Source of the DNA: an uncultured Dysgonomonas sp.
GTDB lineage: Bacteria > Bacteroidota > Bacteroidia > Bacteroidales > Dysgonomonadaceae
Length of the DNA stretch: 64,000 nt
Direction: 5' to 3'
Assembly: GCA_900556485.1 (NCBI GenBank)
Contig: USOX01000011.1
Location: 1 to 64,000, forward strand
Part shown: positions 37,045 to 45,482 of the stretch, piece after piece
How the letters are laid out: every line of letters starts with the position of its first letter
Position numbering within the stretch: the stretch's first letter is position 1
Program-made: the position numbers and the translations under genes
The notes under the pieces: generated by a model
What the model saw: the letters and a program-made list of their open reading frames with translations, nothing else
What the model was told of the DNA's origin: nothing
The model's database searches: none

Positions 37045-37313
37045 TGTTGTTCGATGAGCTTGTTTTGAATTAAACCATCAATCCAACTGGTAGCGTCTTT
37101 TATTGCCAGATCCTTTTCGATACCAAACTCTTCGATAAGGGAAGCTGCTATTTGTTCGGTCGTAAATTCTTTGTCTTCATAGAGGCTCCATAACAAAAGA
37201 GAAGTTTCGTTAAATGATACGATTTTAGTAGTGTCAACTCCGTATGTTCCTTGCAGCAGTATTATATTTTCACCTCCTACAGATTGTATTTTATATCCTT
37301 TTTTTATTCTCAT
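37041..37313 (-). CDS. PqqD-like peptide-binding protein (RRE)
   Basis: The protein has 90 residues from the ATG at 37313; the longer frame adds seven non-homologous residues. It has the PqqD/RRE layout: an N-terminal beta strand region (YKIQSVGGENIILLQG), then IVSFNETSLLLWSLYEDKEFTTEQIAASLIEEFG with the typical N/LWxxL pattern, and three C-terminal helices. Such proteins hold the leader of a ribosomally made peptide for modification. It follows a strong hairpin and heads the machinery genes. Confidence 0.82.
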   Translation of the reverse strand: MRIKKGYKIQSVGGENIILLQGTYGVDTTKIVSFNETSLLLWSLYEDKEFTTEQIAASLIEEFGIEKDLAIKDATSWIDGLIQNKLIEQQ

Positions 37314-37330
37314 ACTGGTATATTTAAATA

Positions 37331-37371
37331 ACACTATAAAGGATCGTAAATGTAACGACCCTTTATAGTGT
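37331..37371 (-). terminator. Long hairpin (attenuator) between lipoprotein and PqqD-like genes
   Basis: Arms 37331-37347 and 37355-37371 pair over 17 positions with a single mismatch around a 7-base loop, the strongest inverted repeat in the cassette. Only a weak T-rich stretch follows on the minus strand. The placement would give more transcript of the peptide and lipoprotein than of the enzymes, a pattern seen in peptide biosynthetic operons. Confidence 0.65.
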
Positions 37372-37389
37372 ATGGATTATTGATTACTA

Positions 37390-38367
37390 TTAGTTATTAA
37401 CTATCTTTCCATGGTCGAAATTCAACGGATTTGATCCAACCGGATACAAGCCTTTTGCTTCGCCGGTGCCACTCATTTTTAGCTGCAATGTATTCTTATG
37501 ATAGAAGCATATTGTAGCCCGATATGCAAATTTGTCATTTGTAGGAAGGGCAAATATTGGAATAGGGAAAAATGTTGATTGAGAATATTCTTCCATCAGC
37601 GATCTTATGGTGCGTTCTTTCATATTCATGGTAGTAGACATGTAATCTGTTTTTACAGCATCTGCACCTAGATCTATTATGCACTTATTCAGGTCTTCTG
37701 CAATACTGGATGTCGTAAGTTTATCCATATCAAACTCCATTATTGTATGGAATGGTTCTGAGTCTGTAGCTTGAAGCTCGAATACAACTTTATCGAATGT
37801 TTTGTCTAAATGTTCTTTATCCAAAGATTCTCTTAATGTAACCCGACCTTCAATCATTGTATTCAAATGATAGAATTGAACTAATGAACCTTTTTTACTT
37901 CCAGCATCAAACTCGAAAGGGATACCTACCATCGGACAATATAAACCAAATATAGCTGAGTTCTTCATCATATCATCCGATTCTATAGTGATGTCTTTTC
38001 TTTTTGTAACAAGAATATGGCCATCTTTCAATGTAGTATTGGAGTTCGTTGCTGCATGATAAGCTTTATAAATTTTTTTACCTTGTCCTCCTTTTAGTTT
38101 CCCTTTAAATTCGGCAGAACTTTTAGGCGTTTCATTTGCATAGGCGAAAGTTTGAATTACGCCATCTACGTCCAGAACTTCTACTTTATCGGTAGTATCC
38201 CAACTGGTTCCTCCTCCTGGAATTACTATGCTTTTGAGACGGTCAGATTCTGTACCTAGCGTTACATCTACATAATCATCAGTTGGGTTATTAACATCAT
38301 CACTTTGCGAACACGACCATAAACTTATGGCTAATACAAGAGTAACAAATAATATTCTTTTTATCAT
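37390..38367 (-). CDS. Fimbrillin-like lipoprotein of the peptide cassette
   Basis: The 325-residue protein has a lipobox in ISLWSCSQSDD. The body is beta-rich with fimbrillin-like features (VQFYHLNTMIEGRVTL, AYRATICFYHKNTLQLKM). It ends PLNFDHGKIVNN, close to the SxxLNFDxGKxY tail seen in Bacteroidales fimbrillin-like proteins. It lies 30 bases after the 58-residue peptide gene and before the attenuator, so it is expressed with the peptide. It may be a surface receptor, immunity or scaffold protein (inference). Confidence 0.6.
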   Translation of the reverse strand: MIKRILFVTLVLAISLWSCSQSDDVNNPTDDYVDVTLGTESDRLKSIVIPGGGTSWDTTDKVEVLDVDGVIQTFAYANETPKSSAEFKGKLKGGQGKKIYKAYHAATNSNTTLKDGHILVTKRKDITIESDDMMKNSAIFGLYCPMVGIPFEFDAGSKKGSLVQFYHLNTMIEGRVTLRESLDKEHLDKTFDKVVFELQATDSEPFHTIMEFDMDKLTTSSIAEDLNKCIIDLGADAVKTDYMSTTMNMKERTIRSLMEEYSQSTFFPIPIFALPTNDKFAYRATICFYHKNTLQLKMSGTGEAKGLYPVGSNPLNFDHGKIVNN

Positions 38368-38397
38368 TTTCTAATCTTTTTATTAATTATACATTAG

Positions 38398-38574
38398 TTA
38401 AAAATCTCCCATAGAGCTACCACCTCCGCTTCCATTGAAGCTATTGGTTGTAAAATCATTTACGGCTCCTTTTATACCTACGCTCATGGCGAAGCCCTCT
38501 TCCACATCTACCTCTATCACTTCGATAAGAGGAGATACATACTCTCTTTTCTTTTCTTCATTGTTTTTCTTCAT
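38398..38574 (-). CDS. 58-residue putative precursor peptide (YxxPxI leader)
   Basis: This short gene reads M-K-K-N-N-E-E-K-K-R-E at its start. Then comes Y12-V-S-P15-L-I17, matching the YxxPxL-type leader motif bound by PqqD-like RREs in lasso-peptide systems. An acidic stretch EVIEVDVEEG follows, and a Gly/Ser/Asn-rich tail ending GSGGGSSMGDF. There are no cysteines, no signal peptide and no membrane segment. It sits directly upstream of the lipoprotein and the PqqD, nucleotidyltransferase, ABC, kinase and peptidase genes. Short Bacteroidales proteins with a similar K-K-x-Y-x-x-P-x-I-E-V start are familiar to me but uncharacterised. The precursor role is inference. Confidence 0.65.
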   Translation of the reverse strand: MKKNNEEKKREYVSPLIEVIEVDVEEGFAMSVGIKGAVNDFTTNSFNGSGGGSSMGDF

Positions 38575-38722
38575 TGTTTTTTCGGTTTAGTTAATAAATA
38601 AAAAATAGCGATTCTTCCAAAATGAACCAGTTCGGAATTTAGAGAATCAACATTATCGAATTATAAGATTGTGTTTTAATTATTTATATGCCTGCAACAG
38701 GTGAGGGCGAATTATAATATTT

Positions 38723-41116
38723 TTATTTCTTGTTATAGTTGATATATCCATACCCATATCCATAACTATAACTTTCTCCATATCCTCCAATACCATAAAT
38801 TGAGTTCTTCTTGAAGTTGACGGCATTCAGCATAAGCATTACCGATTTCAGACTACCTTCTTGTGTTATATTATTCAGGGTATCTATAATGGAGAATTTT
38901 GTATGACCTGACCTTATGATATATAAGGTACTGTCAACATACTTACTAATAATAAATCCGCTGGAAACCATTAAGAATGGAGCCGAATCGATAATAATAT
39001 AATCGTATTCGTTGCGCAATTTATCAAGAGTTTCTTCTAATAGAGGAAGAGATAGTAATTCACTAGGGTTTGGTGGAGTCGGGCCAGCAGGAATAATGTC
39101 CAGATTCAGAGCTTCTTTGTGTGGTATTATGACCTGATGTATATCTTCTACCATGCCGGCTAAATAAGTGGATAACCCCATCTCATTATGATCCATTTCA
39201 AGATATCTGCTAAGTGTTGGTTTATGAAGGTCGGCTCCAATTAATAAAACCTTTTTTCCTAAATAGGCTAGTGATAAAGACATATTGATAGAGATAAAGC
39301 TTTTTCCTTCCCAAGGACCGGATGAGGAAATCTGAAGTATAATACCTCCTTGCTTTTTTTTGTCAATATTAAGGTTTTCTAATTTATATCGTAACATACG
39401 AAAGCTCTCGGTAAGAGGATCGCGCCCAGTATTTGTTATTATGTCGGCTTTCATTGGCGAATTCCTATTTTTTGAGGCAGAAGGGACAACTCCTAATATT
39501 GGAATATTGGTTCGGTCTACAATATCTTTTTCGAAAATAATTTTCTCACGCAGAATATTCATAATGAATACAATAGTAATGGGCAATACTATTGCTATAA
39601 CTAATGCTAGTATATAAATCTCGCTTGTTTTAGGAAAAATCGGAAGATTAGATCCAAATGCCTTATCCACCACATAAGCTTGATTTGATAATGATGATAG
39701 CATAAGTAATGCCTCTTCTCTTTTTTGTTGTAAGAGAATATAAAGAGGTTCTTTTACTTGCTGTAACCGTGACATTCTGGTTAATGCCAACTGTTTTGAA
39801 GGCATGGCAACCAGCTCCCTCTGATTTATATTTTGCTGTTTATTAATTGATTGTAATTGGAGTTGACAGCTAGTTTCCAAATTATTAATGGATTGTTTGA
39901 TATTCTCTCTTAATGTAATCAGCATATTGTTGACAGTCTGTACCTTGGGATTGCTTTCGCTGGATACAGCTAACATCCGGTTCTTATCAATAACAAGTTG
40001 ATTATATTGCGAAATAGACGAATTTAGAGTCGCGTCAGTAATTCCGATATTTACAGGAATCAGTTCATGCTCATTGCTTTGGAAACTTTCCTTTATACTA
40101 CTTAAAAGGCTAAGTTGTAAAGTTAATTGAGTCAGGCGCTCCTTGTATCCCTGATCTGTATTTACTGCGATTTGAGTTTGAGAACTGAAATCAAGTAGTT
40201 CATTTGTTGCCCGGTATTTGGTAAATGCACCCTCTACTTCTTTGAGTTCTTCTTCTAACCCTGAGATGCGTTCATCAAGGAATGATATTGTGCTGAGAAT
40301 ACTCTGACTATCGTTTTCTTTGGTCAGTATATTGTATTCTTCTATTAGCATATTCAAAATATCTTCTATACGTTTCGGATGTTTGCCTTTTAGAGATACA
40401 ATTAACGGTTCCTGCTGCTGAGTTGAGGATGAGATTATCTCCATAGCTCCTATTAAACCTCTTGCGGTATATTCTACACTTGAACGTGTAATACGCATCT
40501 TCCCAGTCAGTTCAGAAATATTTATATTCTCTTGCGTGGTCAGGCTAATATTACCCATAGGAGTATTAATTATTTGTCCAAAATTAATATCTCGCGCAGG
40601 TAGTGATACTGCCTGATTGTTGATTGATAAAGAATCTATAAATATTCTTTTTCCTCCGGAAAATGATATTTCCATGTTTAGGTTTGCTTCTTCATAATTT
40701 TCCTTGGGTGTGAAACTAAATCTGACAGGAGAGTCGGTATATTGCTCTGTTTCGACAAAACGTCCTATATTAAAGTACCTTACGTTAAAAGTACCTAGCT
40801 CAACAACACGACTCATTAGCCTTGCCGATTTTAGAATGAATATTTGATTGTCAAATCCGGCTTGACTCCCTACACCTAAAGTATTGGATACAAGTTGATA
40901 ATTGTCTGAGTATTGGTTTTGTTGGTTGTTAAGAACAACTGTTATACTTTTTCTATAAACCGGTGCTGTATAATGTAGATAAAAATAGGCTCCGGCCAAA
41001 CATAATATTATTGATGCAAGTAGGATATACTTTATATTCCATAAGATAGTACGTATTTTACGGAAATCTACTTTAGTGACTTGCTCTTTATCTTTTAAAA
41101 ACTCTCTATCAGTCAT
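38723..41116 (-). CDS. Wzc-like polysaccharide co-polymerase/tyrosine autokinase
   Basis: The 797-residue protein has an N-terminal Wzz domain with helices near 30-50 and 495-515, a long periplasmic coiled coil (about 270-440) and a cytosolic BY-kinase domain (about 560-770). Walker A reads SSGPWEGKS (Trp where Gly is usual). Walker A' reads VLLIGADLHKP (Gly and His replacing the usual Asp and Arg), and Walker B is YIIIDSAPF. The tail is a tyrosine cluster (YGESYSYGYGYGYINYNKK), the usual autophosphorylation site. With Wza it controls polymer length and export. Confidence 0.92.
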   Translation of the reverse strand: MTDREFLKDKEQVTKVDFRKIRTILWNIKYILLASIILCLAGAYFYLHYTAPVYRKSITVVLNNQQNQYSDNYQLVSNTLGVGSQAGFDNQIFILKSARLMSRVVELGTFNVRYFNIGRFVETEQYTDSPVRFSFTPKENYEEANLNMEISFSGGKRIFIDSLSINNQAVSLPARDINFGQIINTPMGNISLTTQENINISELTGKMRITRSSVEYTARGLIGAMEIISSSTQQQEPLIVSLKGKHPKRIEDILNMLIEEYNILTKENDSQSILSTISFLDERISGLEEELKEVEGAFTKYRATNELLDFSSQTQIAVNTDQGYKERLTQLTLQLSLLSSIKESFQSNEHELIPVNIGITDATLNSSISQYNQLVIDKNRMLAVSSESNPKVQTVNNMLITLRENIKQSINNLETSCQLQLQSINKQQNINQRELVAMPSKQLALTRMSRLQQVKEPLYILLQQKREEALLMLSSLSNQAYVVDKAFGSNLPIFPKTSEIYILALVIAIVLPITIVFIMNILREKIIFEKDIVDRTNIPILGVVPSASKNRNSPMKADIITNTGRDPLTESFRMLRYKLENLNIDKKKQGGIILQISSSGPWEGKSFISINMSLSLAYLGKKVLLIGADLHKPTLSRYLEMDHNEMGLSTYLAGMVEDIHQVIIPHKEALNLDIIPAGPTPPNPSELLSLPLLEETLDKLRNEYDYIIIDSAPFLMVSSGFIISKYVDSTLYIIRSGHTKFSIIDTLNNITQEGSLKSVMLMLNAVNFKKNSIYGIGGYGESYSYGYGYGYINYNKK

Positions 41117-41197
41117 TTTTACTTAAAATATTTTATTAAATATTATGATGTCATATTGTGCTTTTCTATGCTTTGTTGATAGATAAGCAATCTTTGT

Positions 41198-41923
41198 TTA
41201 CCTTAATAAAGCTATTAATGATATTACCAATCCTAGAGTGGAAGTAACAATAGGGATAAGCGTAGATTTGCTTGATCCTGAGAATGTACGGAATGATGTT
41301 GGGCTTACATATATTACATCATTCTGGCACAAGTAAAAATGAGGCGAAGATAGAATGTCTGATTTACGAAGATCTATTTTTATATGTTCGTAATTTCCAT
41401 CAGTTTCTCGAATCAATAATACATCATTTCTTTTTGCGCCGAGGGTCAGGTCTCCTGCCATGCCTAATGCTTGCAATATAGTTGTCCTTTCTGTAGGCAT
41501 GGTATAAGTACCAGGTGCACTTACTTCTCCTAATATGGTTACTTTATAGTTCAAGAAAGTTGTATTTATAATAGGATTTTTTACATCTTTCGATATCTCG
41601 GTAGTAAGCTTATCTGATAACTCGCGTAAAGTAAGACCTTCGGCGCGGATTTTGCCTAGAACAGGGAAATGTATATAGCCATTTATATCAACGATATAGG
41701 CTGATTTGTCATTATTGTAGGGAGCAACAACCTCTTTGTCAAGACCTGATACTATAATACTGAGCTTGTCATCCTTTTTTATCTTAGGTTCATAATTATG
41801 ATAAGCTGTGAGGTTGGTTTTCTTATCTATATCTTGAAAATAAGTTACATTTTTAGATGATGAGCATGAACCAAGTAATATTGTAATAAATATTCCAATA
41901 AATAAATTAAATGTAGTTTTCAT
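41198..41923 (-). CDS. Wza-like polysaccharide export lipoprotein
   Basis: The 241-residue protein has a lipobox in ILLGSCSSSKNVTYFQD. The Poly_export (SLBB-preceding) domain spans about 40-125 and an SLBB domain about 128-195 (YKVTILGEVSAPGTYTMPTERTTILQALGMAGDL). A C-terminal hydrophobic segment (IPIVTSTLGLVISLIALL) is common in Bacteroidota Wza proteins. It forms the periplasmic/outer-membrane export channel with the Wzc-like protein encoded next. Confidence 0.92.
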   Translation of the reverse strand: MKTTFNLFIGIFITILLGSCSSSKNVTYFQDIDKKTNLTAYHNYEPKIKKDDKLSIIVSGLDKEVVAPYNNDKSAYIVDINGYIHFPVLGKIRAEGLTLRELSDKLTTEISKDVKNPIINTTFLNYKVTILGEVSAPGTYTMPTERTTILQALGMAGDLTLGAKRNDVLLIRETDGNYEHIKIDLRKSDILSSPHFYLCQNDVIYVSPTSFRTFSGSSKSTLIPIVTSTLGLVISLIALLR

Positions 41924-41963
41924 AATTCGTTTTATTATTTATTTTAATTTAATAGCAGTGTTT

Positions 41964-43118
41964 TTATGAATTGATAGAGTTGTGTATATATTTCTTTAAT
42001 TCTATTACTACCCTTTCTATATCGTCATTTGTTAATGCCGGACTAGAAGGTAGGCAGAGACCCTGAAGGAAAAGCTTTTCGGAAGTTCCATCTGTATATG
42101 CCGGATATGAATTGAAAACAGGTTGCATATGTAGTGGTTTCCAAAGTAGCCGCGATTCGATATTTACTGAGTCTAGATATAAGCGGATATCATTTGGTGT
42201 TGTATTCAGTATACTATTGTCAATAGTGATACAGGTCAACCAATAGTTCGAATTGAATTGTTTGCTCTGAGATTGCATAACGGATATTCCTTTTGTGTCA
42301 GCTAACAATTTTGAATATCGGCTGTGAATTTCACGTCTTCGGGATAGATGTTGTGGCAATACTTCCATCTGCCCTCGGCCTATTCCTGCACATATGTTAC
42401 TCAATCTATAGTTATAGCCTATCTTTTCGTGATGGTAATACGGTTTGTTTTCTTTTGCCTGAGTAGCCAGAAAAACTGTTCGTTGTGCTTGTTCTGCTTT
42501 TTTGCAGACCAATGCACCGCCACCGGAAGTAGTTATAATTTTATTTCCATTGAATGATAATACGCCAAACTCTGCGAATGTACCACATTTACGTCCTTTA
42601 TATTCAGAGCCTAAAGCTTCTGCGGCGTCTTCTATTATTGGTATATTATATTGCGATGCAATAGGCAGTATTTCATCCATTTTTGCAGGCATACCGTATA
42701 GGTCTACAAGAATAATCGCTTTGGGGTATCTCCCTGTCTGTTTTTTTCTATCTAGAATAGCCTTTTTCAATAATTGGGGAGATATATTCCATGTATCAGG
42801 TTCGCTATCTACAAATACAGGTATTGCTCCCTGATATACAATAGGATTAGCTGTTGCTGAAAATGTAAATGTTTGACATAGAACCTCATCCCCTAAACCT
42901 ATACCCAACTGTATCATAGCTAGATGGAGGGCAGCTGTTCCTGCACTAAGAGCCACAACATGGCAATCCTGGTCAAGATAATTTTCCAGGTCTTTTTCAA
43001 ATCCTGTTACATTAGGGCCTAATGGTGCTATCCAATTTTTATCAAAAGCATCTTGGATATAATATTGCTCTCTACCTCCCATTTGGGCAATGGATAACCA
43101 TATTCTTTTCGATTCCAT
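41964..43118 (-). CDS. DegT/DnrJ/EryC1 aminotransferase (PglE-like)
   Basis: The 384-residue PLP enzyme has the LSAGTAALHLAMIQLG phosphate-binding region, DAAEALGS and the lysine motif FNGNKIITTSGGG. It starts one base after the acetyltransferase stop. PglE-type enzymes convert UDP-4-keto-6-deoxy-GlcNAc to the 4-amino sugar. The adjacent PglD-like and PglC-like genes support that role over perosamine synthesis. Confidence 0.88.
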   Translation of the reverse strand: MESKRIWLSIAQMGGREQYYIQDAFDKNWIAPLGPNVTGFEKDLENYLDQDCHVVALSAGTAALHLAMIQLGIGLGDEVLCQTFTFSATANPIVYQGAIPVFVDSEPDTWNISPQLLKKAILDRKKQTGRYPKAIILVDLYGMPAKMDEILPIASQYNIPIIEDAAEALGSEYKGRKCGTFAEFGVLSFNGNKIITTSGGGALVCKKAEQAQRTVFLATQAKENKPYYHHEKIGYNYRLSNICAGIGRGQMEVLPQHLSRRREIHSRYSKLLADTKGISVMQSQSKQFNSNYWLTCITIDNSILNTTPNDIRLYLDSVNIESRLLWKPLHMQPVFNSYPAYTDGTSEKLFLQGLCLPSSPALTNDDIERVVIELKKYIHNSINS

Positions 43119-43745
43119 TTATTTAATAATTTGGGCAGGTACTCCTGCTACAGTTCGTTCGGGTTCGACATCTTCTATTAGCATTGCCTGCCCTCCAACT
43201 ATACAGGAACTACCTATTTTTATTCTTTGTATAGAACAGCTTCCTATCCCAAGATTAGCTTTTTCGTCTATCTGTGTGAATCCTGCGAGATTGACTCCGG
43301 GAGCAAGTGAAGAAAACTTTCCTATTGTTACATTATGTCCGATAGTGCATCCTGCATTGATGGTAACAAAGTCTCTTATTTCTGCTTCAAAATCGATAGT
43401 ACTATTTGGATAAATAAGAATTCCCTTACCCATTTTTACTCCTTGTGATAACCATGAATGAGGAGAAATAAAATTAGGGAATTCAATATTGTAAGAATCT
43501 AATTTTTTTAATATGGTTTCCTTTGCAGTCGGAGAATTTATGGCTATAATCATGCATAAATTATCTATTTTGTTTGTTTGCAGATAGTTTATATCAAATA
43601 TTGGTAATCCGCATAGTTCTCCACCTATTTTATTTATATCATTGTCCATAAAGCCTAAGATATTGTATGCTTCGCCAAACATATCGATATTGTAGACTAT
43701 GAATTTACCAAGGTCTCCAGCTCCGAAGACAATCAAGTTTTTCAT
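43119..43745 (-). CDS. NeuD/PglD family sugar O/N-acetyltransferase
   Basis: From the ATG at 43745 the protein has 208 residues. It has an N-terminal Rossmann UDP-sugar-binding domain (LIVFGAGDLGKFIVYN). A left-handed beta-helix of hexapeptide repeats (about 85-200) includes NAGCTIGHNVTIGKFSSLAPG and the catalytic-type His in IGHN. PglD acetylates the 4-amino group to give UDP-N,N'-diacetylbacillosamine. It is immediately upstream of the aminotransferase gene. Confidence 0.88.
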   Translation of the reverse strand: MKNLIVFGAGDLGKFIVYNIDMFGEAYNILGFMDNDINKIGGELCGLPIFDINYLQTNKIDNLCMIIAINSPTAKETILKKLDSYNIEFPNFISPHSWLSQGVKMGKGILIYPNSTIDFEAEIRDFVTINAGCTIGHNVTIGKFSSLAPGVNLAGFTQIDEKANLGIGSCSIQRIKIGSSCIVGGQAMLIEDVEPERTVAGVPAQIIK

Positions 43746-43762
43746 TTGATTTATATGTTTAT

Positions 43763-44398
43763 CTATTTTGAACCGGATTGGGCTTGTTGGCAATATATAT
43801 CGAACGGAATTGCTGTAGTATTTTCATCCGAATTAATCCCATTGCGGCTTATTACTTTTAATATAGTTTTCCAGATAATTTTAATATCAAGTTTGAGACT
43901 CATATGATCGACATACCATGTGTCGTATTCGAATTTTTGAGTCCATGAGATGGTGTTGCGTCCATTGACTTGTGCCCATCCTGTTATTCCCGGTCTTACA
44001 TTATGACGGCGGGCTTGTTCTTCTGTATACAATGGTAGATATTCTATTAATAATGGGCGTGGTCCGATGAAACTCATATGTCCAAACAAAACATTAATCA
44101 TTTGCGGAAGTTCGTCTATCGAAGTTGATCTGATAAATCTTCCTACAGAATGAAGCCTTTCAAAATCCGGCAATAAGTTTCCGCTTTTATCTCGCCTATC
44201 ATTCATTGTCTTGAATTTAATTATTCTGAATGTTTTCCTATTCTTTCCGGGTCTGTATTGGTAGAAGAAAGGTGAGCCATGATTTACTATGGCAAGTAAT
44301 ATCCCAGCTCCTAATAATAGGGGAGATGTTAAGGTAAGCCCAACTAAAGCTCCTATAACATCAAAGAATCGTTTAAGAAACCTGCGATACAGCATCAT
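43763..44398 (-). CDS. PglC-like phosphoglycosyl transferase (bacterial sugar transferase)
   Basis: From the ATG at 44398 the protein has 211 residues, the size of minimal monotopic PglC. An N-terminal re-entrant helix (FFDVIGALVGLTLTSPLLL) is followed by the catalytic RIIKFKTMND region. IDELPQMINVLFGHMSFIGPRPLL and NVRPGITGWAQVNGR complete the family signature. It would transfer phospho-diacetylbacillosamine or a similar sugar to undecaprenyl phosphate, starting the repeat unit. The longer frame would overlap the glycosyltransferase by more than 90 bases. Confidence 0.9.
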   Translation of the reverse strand: MMLYRRFLKRFFDVIGALVGLTLTSPLLLGAGILLAIVNHGSPFFYQYRPGKNRKTFRIIKFKTMNDRRDKSGNLLPDFERLHSVGRFIRSTSIDELPQMINVLFGHMSFIGPRPLLIEYLPLYTEEQARRHNVRPGITGWAQVNGRNTISWTQKFEYDTWYVDHMSLKLDIKIIWKTILKVISRNGINSDENTTAIPFDIYCQQAQSGSK

Positions 44399-45482
44399 GA
44401 TAGAATTGTAATAATGCGTTCCAAACATTTTGGTGCGAAAATTTTTCTGCAATATGTATTCTTGCATTTATCCCCATCTCTGCCCTTAATGCAGGGTTAT
44501 CCGCTAAAAGTTTCATTGCTTTAAATAACTGATCAGCATTATGAGGTTCGACCAGAAGTCCGGTTACCTTGTCTGTAATGATTTCGTTGCATCCACATAT
44601 ATTCGTTGCTATAGTAGGAAGCCCCATAGCTCCGGCTTGAAGTGGCGTATTAGGGAAACCTTCGCGGTGAGAAGGGAATACAAACACATCAGCATTGGCA
44701 AGAAATGGGCGTATATCTTCTTTAAAGCCAACATATGTGACATTCTTTCCTCGTTTGATCCATCTGAGACAGTTGTCACTTAGGGGGTCAAGTTCTTGTT
44801 CGAAGCTGCCAACAAGAATCAATTCGGCGTTATTGAGCCGTTCAAATGCTTCCATTAATTCTTCTATTCCTTTATCACGGACTATTCTTCCTACAAAAAT
44901 GAAACGGGTAATAGTACTATTTGAAGTTTTAGAGGTGGGCCTGAAATATTCCAAATCGACGCCGTTGATGTTTCCATTAGCAAGAACCCCTGAAAGTTTA
45001 TTTGTTATATGGCTATTTATCAGGTCTCTTTTTACACCTTCTCCTTCGGGTATAACTGATGTAGCTGCTATACATGTCAGTCTGTCCATCAGTTTTAGTA
45101 TTTTACACATAAAACCTTTCTTCCAAGGGAAGATAAGGCCGGTAAAAGTATGTATCCTTACAGGAACTTTTGCTGCCCGAGCCGCTATCATAGAAAGTAA
45201 TCCGGCTTTAGGGGTTAGTGAATGTACGATGTAAGGTTTCTCTTTGCGAAAAATGAGAAATAAATTAATTAATGATTTCAGATCTTTGAATAATGATATT
45301 TTGCGTTCTATTTTGAGTTGAATTGTGCGTATCCCCTCTCGCTCTGATATTTTCCTATGTATATCTTCATCGGGTGATGCAACGCCTACAACCTCATAAT
45401 AATTGTTCAGGAATTGAAGTTGCCCACGTAACAATATATCAAGAGAAGTAGGTACAGCAGCTACTCGTATTATTTTCTTCAT
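44373..45482 (-). CDS. Family 4-type glycosyltransferase (PglA-like)
   Basis: The protein has 369 residues from the ATG at 45482, which overlaps the upstream stop (TGATG). The longer frame adds a spurious hydrophobic start. The GT-B fold has an acceptor lobe TSLDILLRGQLQFLNNYYEV and a donor lobe with FPSHREGFPNTPLQAGAMGLP. LTPKAGLLSMIAARAAKVPVR resembles PglA/EpsD-type enzymes that add the second sugar to lipid-linked diNAcBac. Its place next to the PglC-like gene supports this (inference). Confidence 0.88.
   Translation of the reverse strand: MKKIIRVAAVPTSLDILLRGQLQFLNNYYEVVGVASPDEDIHRKISEREGIRTIQLKIERKISLFKDLKSLINLFLIFRKEKPYIVHSLTPKAGLLSMIAARAAKVPVRIHTFTGLIFPWKKGFMCKILKLMDRLTCIAATSVIPEGEGVKRDLINSHITNKLSGVLANGNINGVDLEYFRPTSKTSNSTITRFIFVGRIVRDKGIEELMEAFERLNNAELILVGSFEQELDPLSDNCLRWIKRGKNVTYVGFKEDIRPFLANADVFVFPSHREGFPNTPLQAGAMGLPTIATNICGCNEIITDKVTGLLVEPHNADQLFKAMKLLADNPALRAEMGINARIHIAEKFSHQNVWNALLQFYHDAVSQVS

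Noticed and set aside
32833..38574. Calling the cassette a true lasso-peptide cluster
   Set aside because: No Asn-synthetase-like cyclase and no transglutaminase-type B2 protease are encoded in the cassette.
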